Source: Xenoacremonium recifei | Lineage: Eukaryota > Ascomycota > Sordariomycetes > Hypocreales > Nectriaceae | DNA: 64,000 nt | Direction: 5' to 3' | Assembly (NCBI GenBank): GCA_012184525.1 | Contig: WOFQ01000046.1 | Span: 231,540-295,539, forward strand | Part shown: piece by piece, positions 23,941-35,764 of the stretch | How positions within the stretch are numbered: position 1 is the first letter of the stretch | How the letters are laid out: each line of letters starts with the position of its first letter | Program-made: the position numbers and the translations under genes | The notes under the pieces: generated by a model | Databases searched by the model: none | Told to the model about the DNA's origin: nothing | What the model saw: the letters and a program-made list of their open reading frames with translations, nothing else

Positions 23941-26060
23941 CTATCGGTTGTCCGTCAAGCTTCCCACAAACGATGGGTCCTTGACGCTGCCGCCAGCATC
24001 TCCCAGACCGGCAATGGGCCGGTTATAACTGAATCCCTGGAATTGATTCTGCATGGTTTGCGACAGCATCGGTCCTTCTACATATGAGTCTTGGGGTGCT
24101 TCGGTCGTAAACTCGGGGTCAAAGTTCGCCGTGTCCATCGCGTCGGCCTGTGTCTTCAGTCAGCGCCAGTCGTCCTCGCAATCTTCAAGGAATACATACC
24201 ACGCTAGGCTTGAACGTCGGTTCATATTTGCGTTGCAAGAGCTTTCGCCAATCAATGGCATGGAAGAAGGGATGCGCCTTGATCTCCGCGGAGCCATTAG
24301 CGCCGAGTCGTTCATCAGGGTTCCGGTTCAGAAGCTTAGTCAAGAGGTCCTTAGCCGCTGAAGGAACGACGTCAGAGAAATGGAGGGGCTCCGAAAGGAT
24401 CTTCCGGTACATTTCGTTGGTGTTTTCGTCGTAGAAGGGGGGGAGACCAGTCAACATCTCGTAGAGCAAAACGCCCAGAGTCCACCAATCCACCGTCTTG
24501 TTATAGCCCTTGCCCAGTAGCAACTCGGGAGCCAGATACTCGGGAGTACCGCAGAAGGTGTTGGTTCGATCCTCGTCCTTCATATCCAGCTTGCACAGAC
24601 CGAAATCACAGAGGGCAATGTGGCCTTGGTAATCCAGGAGGATGTTCTCAGGCTTGAGATCTCGGTAGATGACGTTGAATCCGTGTAAACACTCCAAAGC
24701 ACAGAGGAGTTCGGCCGTGTAGAAACGTGATCGGTTGACATCGAATCGGTGCTCCTTCTGAAGATGGTGGAACAGCTCTCCGCCGTTGACAAAGGCCAAG
24801 ACGAAATATAGCTTCTCCGGTGACTGGAAGCTGAACTTGAGCGGAACGATGAACGGATTGTTGATCTGCGCCAGCACAGACCGCTCGGCCAGCGTATGGG
24901 CCACTTCGGATCGTGAGATGATGTGGGCTTTGCGGATCGTCTTGAGGGCGTAGATTCGGTTGGTGTCCTTTTTCCGCACCTGCATGACCTTGCCAAAGCT
25001 GCCCTTCCCAACCACCTTGAGCAGCTCAAAGTCCTCGATCTTGAGCTTCCCCGCACGGGTCTCGACGTATTCAACGCCAATCTTGATTCTTCCAGTGCCG
25101 TACTGAACGTCTACCCACTCCACGCCGCTCTGTCCCTCATTCTTCTTGTCGGCAGCAGCCTTCTCACGGTCCTTCTTGCTCGCCTTGGGGTCTTCTGGGG
25201 TATGTTGTCGCTCCTCAAACTTGGGGTTGATGCGCGCAACGCCCAAGAAGATGTCCTGGCTTCGCCCCGAGCCTGGTGTCGCGTTGGGGTTTCGCATGTA
25301 CAGATGGATGCCCAACTCCGTTACTCTCGACACATCAAACTTGTACTGCGTGTTACCGCCCGCCCAGAGAGGGTTCTCGGGGTTGCCGTCGACAGAGTTG
25401 ACAAAGACCTGGACCTTGTCGAAGTCGAGCAAGGCGTAGGGCATGTACTTTCCAGAAATTCGCCCGTGGTTCGTTGGGATGCCGCTGAAGCCGCCAGCGG
25501 ATGAATGTGGACGGCTGGCACCATTGATGAAGGATCCTGCCACTCGCTGTGAGGAGGATGGTCGGACAGAGCCGGCCATGTTGAGGGCACCGCCCTGAGA
25601 AACCGAGCCTTGGTGGGAAGACGCAAACGCAGCACGGTGCTGTTCGGGGAGAGAGAAGCCTTGGCCTTCGTGGAGAGTGACGACGAGGATACCGGGCTTC
25701 GGAGGCTTGACAACAGGAGCTTGTGTCATTTGTTCTGAGGCCGCTATCAATGCTGTTAGTTCCCAGCCTTTCAGACGCTGCGGCCAAGCCAACTCACCAA
25801 TGGTACTTTCGGCCGTGGGCGTCACAGCACCTGAGCTCGCTTGGCCCTTCTCATCTTTGTCTGTAATTGTTGATGTTGACGGGGATCGGGAAAAGGCGCT
25901 CAAGGGACCCAGGTGGGTTTCCTTCAACTCTGTGATCACATCAGCATCTTGCTCCAGAGGTTGAACTCCCTCGACCACTCCTTCGGCAAGCGATCGAGAT
26001 CGGATGCTCCGGGGTCAACAAGTGAGAGCAAGACGTACTCTTGGTGAGCTTCCACGACAT
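23941..26060 (-). CDS. sch9: Sch9-type AGC kinase with C2 domain
   Basis: Four exons (26060-26039, 25929-25798, 25743-24200, 24147-23941) encode 634 residues. The first coding exon is 22 bases and splices to give the start MSWKLTKKLKETHLGPL. A C2-like domain (from about residue 70, GILVVTLHEGQGF) is followed by the kinase domain at about 290-545, with glycine loop GKGSFGKV, catalytic YRDLKPEN, DFGLCKLD and activation loop TFCGTPEYLAPE. The C-terminal exon carries a hydrophobic motif FQGFSY with Ser about 606, the type of site phosphorylated by TORC1 in yeast Sch9. The C2-plus-AGC layout is diagnostic. Expected roles are nutrient signalling, growth, stress and lifespan. One intron contains a clear CTAAC branch site. 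Confidence 0.95.
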
Positions 26061-28141
26061 GGTGAATCTGGTATGCTGGATAGGTTATTTGCGGGGATCG
26101 ATTCGAGGAGGTTGTCGTCGTCGTCGACGCACCGAGAGCCGGCCAAGTCGATGAGGCAAAGTCAGTGTTCGGCGCAGCACGAGGCAAGCAAATCGACCGG
26201 ATACTGCTCTCGCGAGGAAGAACTTCTCAGCCAACAACGGACTGGCAGATGCAGCCGTTGGGCCTCGTTGGGTGGGTGGTCGATTCGATGGCTAGAGGTA
26301 ACCCCGCAGAGAGCACAGGATGGAAAGTTGAGATTGGGCGAGCGTAGGAGGAGCGAAAGGGGGCTTGATGAGAGGGAAGGAGGAGGATAGGAAGAGGAGG
26401 AGAAACAAGGCAAATCGATACTTCGGGCGCGAGGCGGTTCCAGGAGTCGAGGAGGCGAAGCAGGACGAACGAAGTAGGAGGACGGCGTCAGTTAGGAGTG
26501 GAGGAGGAGGACCAGGATGAAAGCGAGCGAAGCGGACCTGGGCTGAAAGGGATGATGAAATTCAAGGGCCGCCCCCACTGAAGAGTCCCCTGGAACGCGG
26601 GCTGAGACGCTGGAGCCTCGCACTGTGTATAATAGCAGTGTGGGAGCGAAGCGGTGCGGGGTAAGGAGCCGTCATATACAGTGCGGCTTCAGCCACCCAG
26701 GCAGCCCGCAGACTGTGTTTTTTAGCGGGCTCGAACCCCTCGGGGTCTCCAGGGCAGCTCGAGGTGAGGCGGTGCCTTGCCCAATCTAGCCCAGGGACGG
26801 CGATCGATAATGTTACTCTGATGAAATTAAAGATTAGACATGTCGATAGCCAGCGGTGCTCGGTGCCTGAGTCTATTGACGAGCCGCGCCCAATTCAGAC
26901 AGGGGTAAACAGATAAACAGCTGGAGCTGAACCATTGGACCGCCGTCAAGCAATAGGAGAGAGTCTGGGGGATGGAAGGGAGCGGTAAATTTAGAAACAC
27001 AGTCTCCGAAGCAACACTTTAGCGGTAGGTACGTAAACCGGGCGCTTTCGTGTGTGTGGAGGGCAGTGACGTTTGCTGGGTCTTCGTATCTATATTCGTC
27101 GCCCGTCATCAACTCGATGGAGAAGTCCGAAACATGAAGGAGAAGTCGTCGTTGGACACTGTGGCTGAGAGCACGGACAACACAGCCTGCGACTGTGTCA
27201 ATGACTCGAAGATGCTCTGTGATGTGTTCAATGTGCGACGTGGTTTCTTTGTGACTTGGGTGCTGAGATCTACTTGAAACTTCGATGCAGTGGTGGCGGA
27301 GCAAAAAGCTGCAGGTTAGGTAATACCTAACGAGGCAAATGAAAAAAAAACCCCCAAGTATATTCTTCAGCAAGGAACTATCACAACATCAAAATCGGCA
27401 TTCAAACAACGGCACTGTTACATGAAGCTGTCATGGCTTGAATCCAGATCGCAAGCTACCCTACACTCATATATGGCCCTTCTCAGTAATGCCTGACGCA
27501 TCAGGCCGAAACCTCTGGCTGAGCACCTAATCATCTACAGAGTACATCTAGTTTAATCAAAATGAGCAATTCTCTCAGTAACAATCGCTGCTAGAATATA
27601 ACAGAATACAGGAACTCTTATATCTTCAAGATATATCCTAGTAGCTTAATTCATGACTATAACCCGAACATCTATCTGGGAACCTATAGAGGAGAAAGGG
27701 GAACAACCTGTGAAAGGCAGGGAAGGAATCCTCACATGATTCTGGGGCTATTATTGTTTGTTCTAGTTATGCTGGTGACTGTGATGAGAGTATTAAAAAG
27801 GAACAGAACTCATGATGAAAATAAATACAGAAGAATGGGAGAATAATGGTTCGAGACAGATGGGAAGTATTAGGGTCTCCTGCAAATACTTTCCCCAAAT
27901 TCACCACTGAGTAGACTCTGTGTCACATGCACCAGATTATCTAGTTCGCCACATTACCTAAGTTTCATTGTCCTCGTCGTGTGGACAAAAGTCAAAACCC
28001 CAAGGGATCGAATAAAAACGTCGACGGGGTGCCCCAGAAGAGCCGTCAAGATTTCCCTTTCTCATTTACTCTTTGCCTGCTTACGCATGAAAAAAATCTC
28101 AACAATAGCCATCATCGGCTCGGAGCCAAAACGCCGACATC
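26061..28141. other. Intergenic, 2.1 kb: sch9 promoter, then AT-rich flank of the F-box gene
   Basis: From 26061 to about 26560 the plus strand is purine-rich, giving a long CT-rich leader upstream of sch9. Near 26703-26730 an inverted repeat AGCCCGC/GCGGGCT encloses a T-rich loop. From about 27300 base composition turns AT-rich, beginning the block that holds the F-box-like gene. No convincing gene was seen. Confidence 0.5.
27491..27519 (+). repeat. Left copy of a 29-bp direct repeat
   Basis: Begins GCCTGACGCATCAGGCC and ends ACCTCTGGC. It matches 30510-30538 at 28 of 29 positions (the only difference is G versus A at position 8), in the same orientation. Its first part, CCTGA-N4-TCAGG, is a perfect short palindrome. 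Confidence 0.95.
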
Positions 28142-29640
28142 ATGCCAGATTGGTCTTCATTACCTCCCGCGGTTCGCACGAACATCTTGAAGCTATTAAC
28201 GCACCATAAGAACACAGCGGCCTATGCTACAGTCTCGGAAGAATGGCGAGATGTCATAGAGGAGAAGAATTTCGGCTATCTTAGCCTTCCTCAGTGGTGC
28301 GTCGACTCACTTGCGCGACTCAGCGAGCGACCCAAAAGGCGCATTAAGCACATTTTGCTCAATATCGAGCTTCAAAGATACACTTGTCAGACCTTCTGCC
28401 AAAAACAGGAGCTGTCTACATGGTATCCTACAGCCAATGATAAAATCATGGCAGAGGCAATGACAAAATTGTTCTTTATCTTGGCCAACTGGGAGCAACA
28501 TGAAGGGGGCTTAACACTAGAGCTTAATGCATACTCGCCCAGCGACCGAGAACACTTTTTCCAGAATTGCTACGTTGGAGCTCCGGATGAAGATGAGCTC
28601 GACTTCCTTGAATCTGAGGGTCAGCGGCAAGATGTCACGACTGCGACGGCGATTTACGATCCAAGCCACGGACGGTCCAGGCCCGGCGATGATGCCTTAC
28701 GACCACCACCACCAACTAAACTAGTTACTCTTGAATTTCGGAAACAGCTTCCTTTGGTACCAGCTGTAACAAAATTCATTCTCCGCCGACAGTGCCGTCG
28801 TCATCTGAACCCGTCGAACTTATCATACCTTTGGTCAAAGCTTCCTCAGCTAGAAGAAATTACATATGAGCCATGGCAGTTATCTGCAGATTTCTGTCAA
28901 CGCAGCTGGGATTTAGGTAGGAAACCGCATCTACATTCGTCGTCGTAAAACTAATCAACTGAACTACAGACTACAAAAAAATGATCAGCCAGGGAATTCC
29001 GACGAGTGTCAAAAAGGTTACGATATTCGAGGATTTCAATGATAAGGTTCTGGACATACTCCGGCGTTTGGGAGCGGAAAACGCAGATTTATACCTGGAA
29101 TGGGGCCGGACCACAAGTCCTGAGGTAGGTGCTGCGCTTGCAACAAAAAGCCGGCCACTTGAATCCCTTTCGGTTGCTTTTCTAGCCGATGCCTACGACT
29201 TCTTCGCCGCTTGCCAATCTCATTGGCAATGGGATCAGCTGCGTTCTCTTACATTGACCTCTCGGAGAATGTATAAGGACACCCCATTCCCACCCAGCAA
29301 GTTACTAGAAACCGCAGCACAATCTGCGCTTCATATGCCAAAGCTTGAGACTTTGACTCTATGGAATGGAGCAAAAGAGGAGGCTTGTGCATTTACCTGG
29401 TGCCGGCAAAATGCTTCGATATCCTGGCGCGGGACATGGGATTTAGAGCTGGAGCCTACAGCCATCAGCGCTTGGAAGAAGGTGGCTCGTAAATATGCTC
29501 GCCGTCAGCTGAGAGTAAACAGAGAGCTCTTGACGCAGGAGATTCGCTCTCATGGGGACGCCATACATTACTTAGGTCTGCACTCTGTGGTTAGTCATAC
29601 ATCCCTACAGCAAATACGCAAGGAGAAAAGCCATAATTAG
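28142..29640 (+). CDS. F-box-like protein, fungal accessory family
   Basis: Two exons, 28142-28916 and 28970-29640, with a 53-base intron (GTAGGA donor, CTACAG acceptor) give 481 residues. The N-terminus has an F-box-like pattern (WSSLPPAVRTNILKLL at residues 4-19, then VSEEWRDVIEE), which would bind Skp1 in an SCF ubiquitin ligase. The rest is leucine-rich without recognisable LRRs and resembles the large, poorly characterised F-box-like families expanded in Sordariomycetes. The gene sits in AT-rich DNA bracketed by 29-bp direct repeats, unlike its housekeeping neighbours, and the codon third positions are also AT-richer. This suggests an accessory or acquired locus. The function and target are unknown. 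Confidence 0.72.
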
Positions 29641-30349
29641 CCTGGCTTTAATAGTATGGGAAGGATATCTTGACGCGAAGAAAACTCGATATTTCACCAA
29701 AACATTTAATAAACATATATCCCCGCGGGTTTTCCACTACGTGCTGATGATGCTGGGTAGTATCGAAAAGTGTGACTAATGAATCATATAATACTAAACT
29801 CAGCTGTGGAGAGTCCGTAACTTCTTTTGTTTTTATTCATTACCTGGCTTTCTCGTCGAGAAGCGTTGATGCACTGTCACAACTGCCTTGAAGTTTCACA
29901 TCAATCACAACGCACTCCAAACAGTAGTGAGAGAAGCTAGGGCGCACATAGTCTCTCGATCAAAAGATCGCACCTCTGAATGATCACTGTCCCGATCAAA
30001 AGATACGCAAAGAAAATCGAAGAGCAGGCGAGTGTGGTGGAAACCCGCGGTTATCTCCTGATTTAAACAATAACAACATGATATAAAGAGAAGGATTCAG
30101 ATAAGTGAGAAAGATTTATACAGGAGATTAGCATCTGGATAAGAGAGGAGTCTGGGTGAGGGATTGGTTAGGAGTAGAATTTAGGTTTAGGAATAGGTAT
30201 TGTTCACCTATATATGAGGTAAAGCCTAGAGAGGCAAAAGCACAAAAGAGTCAGCCATGTTGAGTCGTACTCTTAAAATGAAATGGGTTTATAATCTGCA
30301 CAGAAAACTTTTTCAGTGAAGTATATCCTACTGAGCCAGATCCTTGTTT

Positions 30350-30468
30350 GATCCATATCCCCATCCCTCATATAGACCCCTAATCTAGATCACTTATCCA
30401 TATCACTTACCCATATCACTTATCCATATCCCTAATTCAGATCCCTAATTTATATCCCATATTCTTAC
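30350..30468 (+). repeat. Degenerate 13-bp minisatellite
   Basis: About nine head-to-tail units of 13 bases. The clearest are CACTTATCCATAT at 30391-30403 and 30417-30429 flanking the one-base variant at 30404-30416, then CCCTAATTCAGAT (30430-30442) and CCCTAATTTATAT (30443-30455). CCCTAATCTAGAT at 30378-30390 is also in phase. Confidence 0.85.
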
Positions 30469-30509
30469 CTACCCTAAACCAACATATCCCCCTTTTCGGG
30501 AATGTGGGG

Positions 30510-30538
30510 GCCTGACACATCAGGCCGAAACCTCTGGC
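30510..30538 (+). repeat. Right copy of the 29-bp direct repeat
   Basis: 28 of 29 bases match 27491-27519 in the same orientation. The two copies enclose 2990 bases of mostly AT-rich DNA with the F-box-like gene and the 13-bp minisatellite. Confidence 0.95.
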
Positions 30539-30730
30539 CATCCAATCGCGGGAAAGAGCGCCCTGCTGGCACTTCCAAGCTCACATGGTGGCTCCTTCCC
30601 TTGCTCTTCAGGGACTTTACCTTACTGGACCGAGCCGAACCCCACCACATCACCGCCCTGACTTCCTGTGAGCCTGGACAGCTTGCATCTTTCCTCTAGC
30701 CACGCTGCGACCGCCCGCCCAACCGCCATC

Positions 30731-33637
30731 ATGAGATTGGACGTCAAGGTAAGTTGGCCTGCTTGGCAATATGCTGGAGTGTTCTGCTCTGCTCTGGAAG
30801 CCCTGCACTCACTACCTGATGCGCCGCCTTGCTTTCTTCACCGAATCCCTGAATCCGCCAACCCTCGAAATGCGATCCGCAAGCTGACCTTCTCCCAACA
30901 GCGCCAGCTCTATGCTCGCAGCGAGCGAGTCAAGGGCATCGACTTCCATCCTCACGAGCCATGGATTCTCACCACCCTCTACAGCGGTATGACGCCCCCT
31001 AGGCACGCGCGCCTCGCTGCTTGCTCTCCATGCTGACTGACCCTTTTCGCTGTGGCCAGGCCACGTTTACATCTGGTCGTATGAGACGCAGCAGATCGTC
31101 AAGACCTTCGAGCTCACCGACGTCCCTGTTCGAGCCGGCCGATTCGTCGCGAGGAAAAACTGGATTGTCTGCGGTTCCGATGACTTCCAATTGCGCGTCT
31201 ACAACTACAACACCTCGGAGAAGATCACCGCCTTCGAGGCCCATCCCGACTACATTCGCGCCATTGCCATCCATCCCACGCAGCCGTTCGTTCTGACCGC
31301 CTCTGATGACATGACCATCAAGCTGTGGGATTGGGAGAAGGGGTGGAAGTGCGTACAGGTCTTTGAGGGCCACAGCCACTACGTGATGGGCCTGGCCATC
31401 AACCCCAAGGACACCAACACGTTCGCATCTGCCTGTCTCGACCGGACAGTCAAGATCTGGAGTCTGGGATCATCCACGGCCAACTTTACCCTCGAGGCCC
31501 ACGAGACTAAGGGTGTCAACCACGTCGATTACTACCCGCACTCCGACAAGCCCTACCTCCTGACTACCTCAGACGACCGAACTGTTAAGATCTGGGACTA
31601 CACCACCAAGTCGCTGATCGCGACCCTCGAGGGCCACACGAACAACGTCTCGTTTGCCTGCTATCACCCCGAACTACCGGTCATCATCTCCGGTTCTGAG
31701 GACGGTACGATCCGGATATGGCACGCCAACACCTACCGATTTGAACAGTCCCTGAACTACAGCCTTGAGCGAGCATGGTGTGTCGCGTACCAGAAGGGCA
31801 AGCAAGGCGTCGCTGTTGGTTTCGACGATGGTGCTGTGGTCATCAAGCTGGGCCGAGAGGAGCCTGCTGTCTCTATGGATGCTTCTGGCAAGCTGATCTG
31901 GGCTCGGCATAACGAGGTTGTCTCTGCCATTATCAAGGGAGGAGGTTTGTTTGATTACTGCTTTCCCGTACTATTCAATGCTCTAACATTTCATTGCTTT
32001 AGACGCCTCGATCAAGGACAACGATCCGATTTCCCTGCCCACCAAGGACCTCGGAAACTGCGAAGTCTACCCCCAGACCCTCATTCACTCCCCCAACGGC
32101 CGATTTGTGGCTGTCTGCGGCGACGGCGAATATATCATCTACACCGCGCTCGCGTGGCGAAACAAGGCGTTCGGCTCTGCGTTGGATTTCGTGTGGGCTT
32201 CAAAGGAGAACAGCAACGACTTCGCCATTCGCGAGTCGCCCATGAGCGTTAAGATCTACAAGAACTTTGTTGAGAAGAGCGGTGGGCTGGACGTTGGATT
32301 CCAGGCCGAGGGCTTGACTGGTGGCATTCTGCTCGGTGTGATGGGACAGGGCGGAATCTCATTCTTCGACTGGGCAACAGGAGGCCTGGTCCGAAGAATT
32401 GAGGTTGAGCCTAAGCAGGTTTGTTTCTCGACTTGAACTTGCCTCATTCATGGTTGCTAATGTCTGTCTTAGGTATACTGGTCTGATAGCGGAGAGCTGG
32501 TGGCCATTGCTTGCGAGGACACCTTTTACGTTCTGCGATTCTCGCGAGAAAACTACATCGAGGCGGTCCAATCTGGACAGGTGGAAGAGGACGGTGTTGA
32601 AGCCGCTTTTGACGTCATTACTGATATCAGCGAGACGTATGTGCTTGAGAAACTTCGTTGAGACATGTTTACTGACTGAAAATAGCGTCCGAACTGGCGA
32701 GTGGGTTGGCGACTGCTTCATCTACACCAACAGCACGAACCGATTGAACTACCTCGTTGGTGACCAGACCTATACCGTGTCTCACTTCGACAAGCCCATG
32801 TACATTCTGGGTTACATCCAGCGAGATTCGCGAATCTACCTTGCCGACAAGGATGTCAATGTCACCTCCTTCAGCTTGTCGCTGCCCGTGCTCGAATACC
32901 AGACTCTGGTTCTTCGAGAGGAGATGGAGACGGCTGCGGAGCTGCTCCCTACCATCCCTCAGGACCAGCTCAACAAGATTGCCCGCTTCCTCGAGGGGCA
33001 GGGCCATAAGGATCTTGCGCTGGAGGTTGCGACAGACCCCGAGCACAAATTCGATCTTGCTCTCGCCCTGAACCACCTCGACATTGCTCTGGAACTGGCC
33101 CGAGAAGCCGATGTCGACCACAAGTGGAAGACTGTGGGCGACGCCGCTCTTTCAGGATGGGATGTGGCTCTCGCTGCTGAGTGCTTCACTCATGCTAAGG
33201 ATCTTGGCTCACTGCTTCTTCTGCACTCGTCTACCGGCGATCGGGAGGGTCTCACTGCCCTGGCTGCCCAGGCTCAGGAGGCCGGTGCACACAACGTCGC
33301 CTTCTCATGCTTCTGGCTACTGGGTGACGTCGATGCCTGCACAGAGGTGCTGACCAAGACAGGCCGACTAGCTGAGGCGGTTCTCTTTTCCCAAACCTAC
33401 AAGCCTAGCATCACGGTGCCTGTCGTGAAGGAGTGGAAGGACAGCCTGGAGAAGAACAAGAAGGGCCGCGTTGCTAAGCTGATTGGCGTTCCCGGGGACG
33501 ATGAGGACCTGTTCCCTGAGTGGGATGCATGGCTAAAGGTGGAAAGCGAGGGTGGCGTTGTGACGGATGTGCCAGTTGAAGCGGAGCACGTCAATGGGGA
33601 AGAGGCTGAAGCCGAGGAAGCGGAGGATGACGAGTAG
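30731..33637 (+). CDS. sec27: Coatomer subunit beta' (beta'-COP)
   Basis: Six exons (30731-30748, 30902-30986, 31060-31944, 32003-32418, 32473-32636, 32686-33637) encode 839 residues, the normal beta'-COP length. Exon 1 codes only MRLDVK, as in other fungal genes of the family. The N-terminal WD40 propeller has repeats ending in IKLWDWE, VKIWSLG, VKIWDYT and IRIWHAN, and shows GHSHYVMGLAINPKD. A second propeller and an alpha-solenoid follow (for example LNKIARFLEGQGHKDLALEV), and the protein ends in an acidic tail. It is part of the COPI coat for Golgi-to-ER retrieval and recognises dilysine cargo through the propellers. All five introns restore conserved sequence. It should be essential. Confidence 0.97.
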
Positions 33638-33938
33638 GATTGTTTGAAGGAAGTCGGTTCCAGCGCTCTCATGGGGTGAGTGGTGCATACCATAGATAAG
33701 GACGGTGTAGAAAAGGCTTGTTTTCCGTCTGGGTTTGCCAGGGCATCAATGAGTTTAATGAGAGATATACAGAGCAAAAATTGGTAACTGGTTTGTCAAG
33801 AAGTGCGCCCCGAAGAGCGTGAAGCAAAAGGTATCGTGTGTTGAGAGACGAAAACTGATGTATGTACTGATCAAGGGGGTATTGAGGCAAATCCATCGCA
33901 TCCAAACATGAGCAACAAGTGATCGCATCCAGCCTCAA

Positions 33939-34200
33939 TCAACAGCAGCTTCTGTAAAACTGACAAGAGCCGTCGCAACAGCCGCAGCCTATGCTGAGGT
34001 TTCCGCCGCGCATAGACATTTGCGGCTCGGGACGAGGCTCGGCGGTCTTGGCCAGTTGTTAGTATCCCATTGTTTCCGCAGGTGGTGTTGAGTATGTAAC
34101 TCACAGGCTGTTTGTCCACAACAGCGGGAGATTGCGAGTGACTTTCGAGGACAGCCATCTGCATGGGAGCTGTCTTCTTGGGGGCTTCGAGAGTTGGCAT
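33939..34200 (-). CDS. Small cysteine-rich protein, unknown function
   Basis: Two exons, 34200-34105 and 34046-33939, with a 58-base intron (GTGAGT donor, ACTAAC branch site, AAG acceptor) give 67 residues. The N-terminal half is polar and begins MPTLEAPKKTAP. The second half ends in CGCCDGSCQFYRSCC at the extreme C-terminus, with six Cys in 15 residues. No signal peptide is visible, so it is probably not secreted classically. The pattern could bind metal or be palmitoylated. It is tail-to-tail with beta'-COP, 301 bases apart. I do not recognise the family. The intron with proper branch site, and the fact that splicing creates the Cys cluster, are the evidence for a real gene. Confidence 0.68.
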
Positions 34201-35677
34201 CTTGAGTTGCGTGAACGAGCAGATCGTCAAGCAGAACTACCTGGCTGCTGGCTGAGAGATGTGGCGAACTACAGAGTTTGAAGCTGGCGGCGATGAAGAA
34301 CCCCTCACGATCATGAATAAATAAAGCGCGGTCTGAGTTCTGGCTCTAAAGTCTTGGCTCGCGCTCCTACGGCGAGCCTTATCGTGGACTGGACCCGGCC
34401 ATGTTCAGCCCTGGCGACCGCGACGGCGCAGGTGATGCGGGTTGCCTCTCACTCTATTCCGCAATCTGCCTGGAGTCTTGGCTAGTCTGGGTGGCTGAAG
34501 GTTGGTGCATGTTAGTATGAGAGGGGAGGCCTCTTTGAGTTGGGAGGTTGTTTGACTCTAATTTAGCCTTTCAGCTTAGGCTTTCAGCTGAATCAATTGG
34601 GAGGCCTAAGTACCTTTGTACCGAAACAGCCCGTCTAGGGCTATTCCTACGCGTTTAGAGTGACGATTGGTTGATGGCTCTATTGAAGCCATCGTCTTGA
34701 GAGTGGATGAGGAAAGCATGATGTTCGTGGTGGTGAGCAGTTGTACTGGGAGCCCCGAAAATTCTTGAGCAACACTGACCTAAAGTCTGCGGCACACAGG
34801 TTCATTTGCCATTTAGGATACATAAATGAAAACGCACCCATATACTTGTTCATACCTTTTAGAGATTATAGAATGATTGCATCAAGGCCATGATAATTGA
34901 TGGTCATCTATAGAAGATGCGCGACAGGGCTAGATTCGGACCTGGGTTTATGCACTTGCAGGCCACATACCTTCCAGAAAAGGCACGCCACGTAGTAATG
35001 AAACTCATCACCAGAGGCCCTGGAGGTGGGCACCAAAGGGTCTGACGCAGAATGTTGTTTATCTCAGAGTTTTGATCTAATGACTACGCCTGCTGAAAGA
35101 TCTAGTGAGTCTGATGAAGGCATAAACTCAAGGAGAGACTGTTGTTCATTGCAATATTGTAGGCAGTGTGCTGTTCCGCATCAAAAACCTCGCTATTCGG
35201 CAAGAATATCCGTTCGAATGAAACAAACTAGTTTCTATTTCATTGTGAAAACACCTATTTAACCGCTTGAGCTCGGTTCGGTCCTGATTTTCATCTCCCT
35301 CTAAAGGGAGATGCGGGGGAACTCCATCAACAACTTGCGGGGAAATTTCTCCCGTTGACGGCAGTTCCAGTTCCATCAATCACATCCCGAGGAGCATAAG
35401 CTTGTTAATAGCCGTCGGAAATGCTCCAAGCAAGTCCAACTTCATTACCTCACATTATGCCTGTACCAGAGAATCCCATGTCTCGTCGGACCGTCGCCTT
35501 TCGATATAGTCTCATTTCCCCGCAAAGAGCGACGAACCTTGGCACTTTTAGAGAGTCTTATAGGTGGATTGAGTTTGAGCGTCGATAGGTTCCTGAGCCG
35601 TGCTCGCCATGACGATTGCAGTGTTGCTCTTTGTCGATCAGTTGAGATGGGACGCGGAAGTTGAGGTACGGATTGTG
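34201..35677. other. Intergenic, 1.5 kb, no gene seen
   Basis: Separates the small cysteine-rich gene from the pectinase gene. Short frames only. Composition is moderately AT-rich from about 34800. Confidence 0.5.
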
Positions 35678-35685
35678 TATAAAAG
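35678..35685 (+). promoter_or_regulatory. TATA box of the GH28 gene
   Basis: TATAAAAG lies 80 bases upstream of the ATG at 35765, a normal distance for a regulated fungal secreted-enzyme gene. Confidence 0.7.
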
Positions 35686-35764
35686 GGCGAGTCAGAAACG
35701 CACTGTGATCACGGCGGTTGATGCTTGAATCGCTGTGCCTAATAACATTCTCTATCAAGTCACT

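Larger units (their letters stand above)
29641..30730. other. AT-rich intergenic, 1.1 kb, with minisatellite
   Basis: Downstream flank of the F-box-like gene and upstream of beta'-COP. It is AT-rich up to about 30480, then returns abruptly to the GC content of the housekeeping region. It contains a degenerate 13-bp tandem array and the right 29-bp repeat. No gene seen. Confidence 0.55.

Noticed and set aside
26690..26770. tRNA gene suggested by a GGTTCGAGCCC B-box-like sequence on the minus strand
   Set aside because: No A box, no matching acceptor or anticodon arm and an imperfect T stem.
27300..30540. LTR retrotransposon or DNA transposon around the F-box gene
   Set aside because: No reverse transcriptase, integrase, transposase, long terminal repeat or clear terminal inverted repeat was found; only 29-bp direct repeats.
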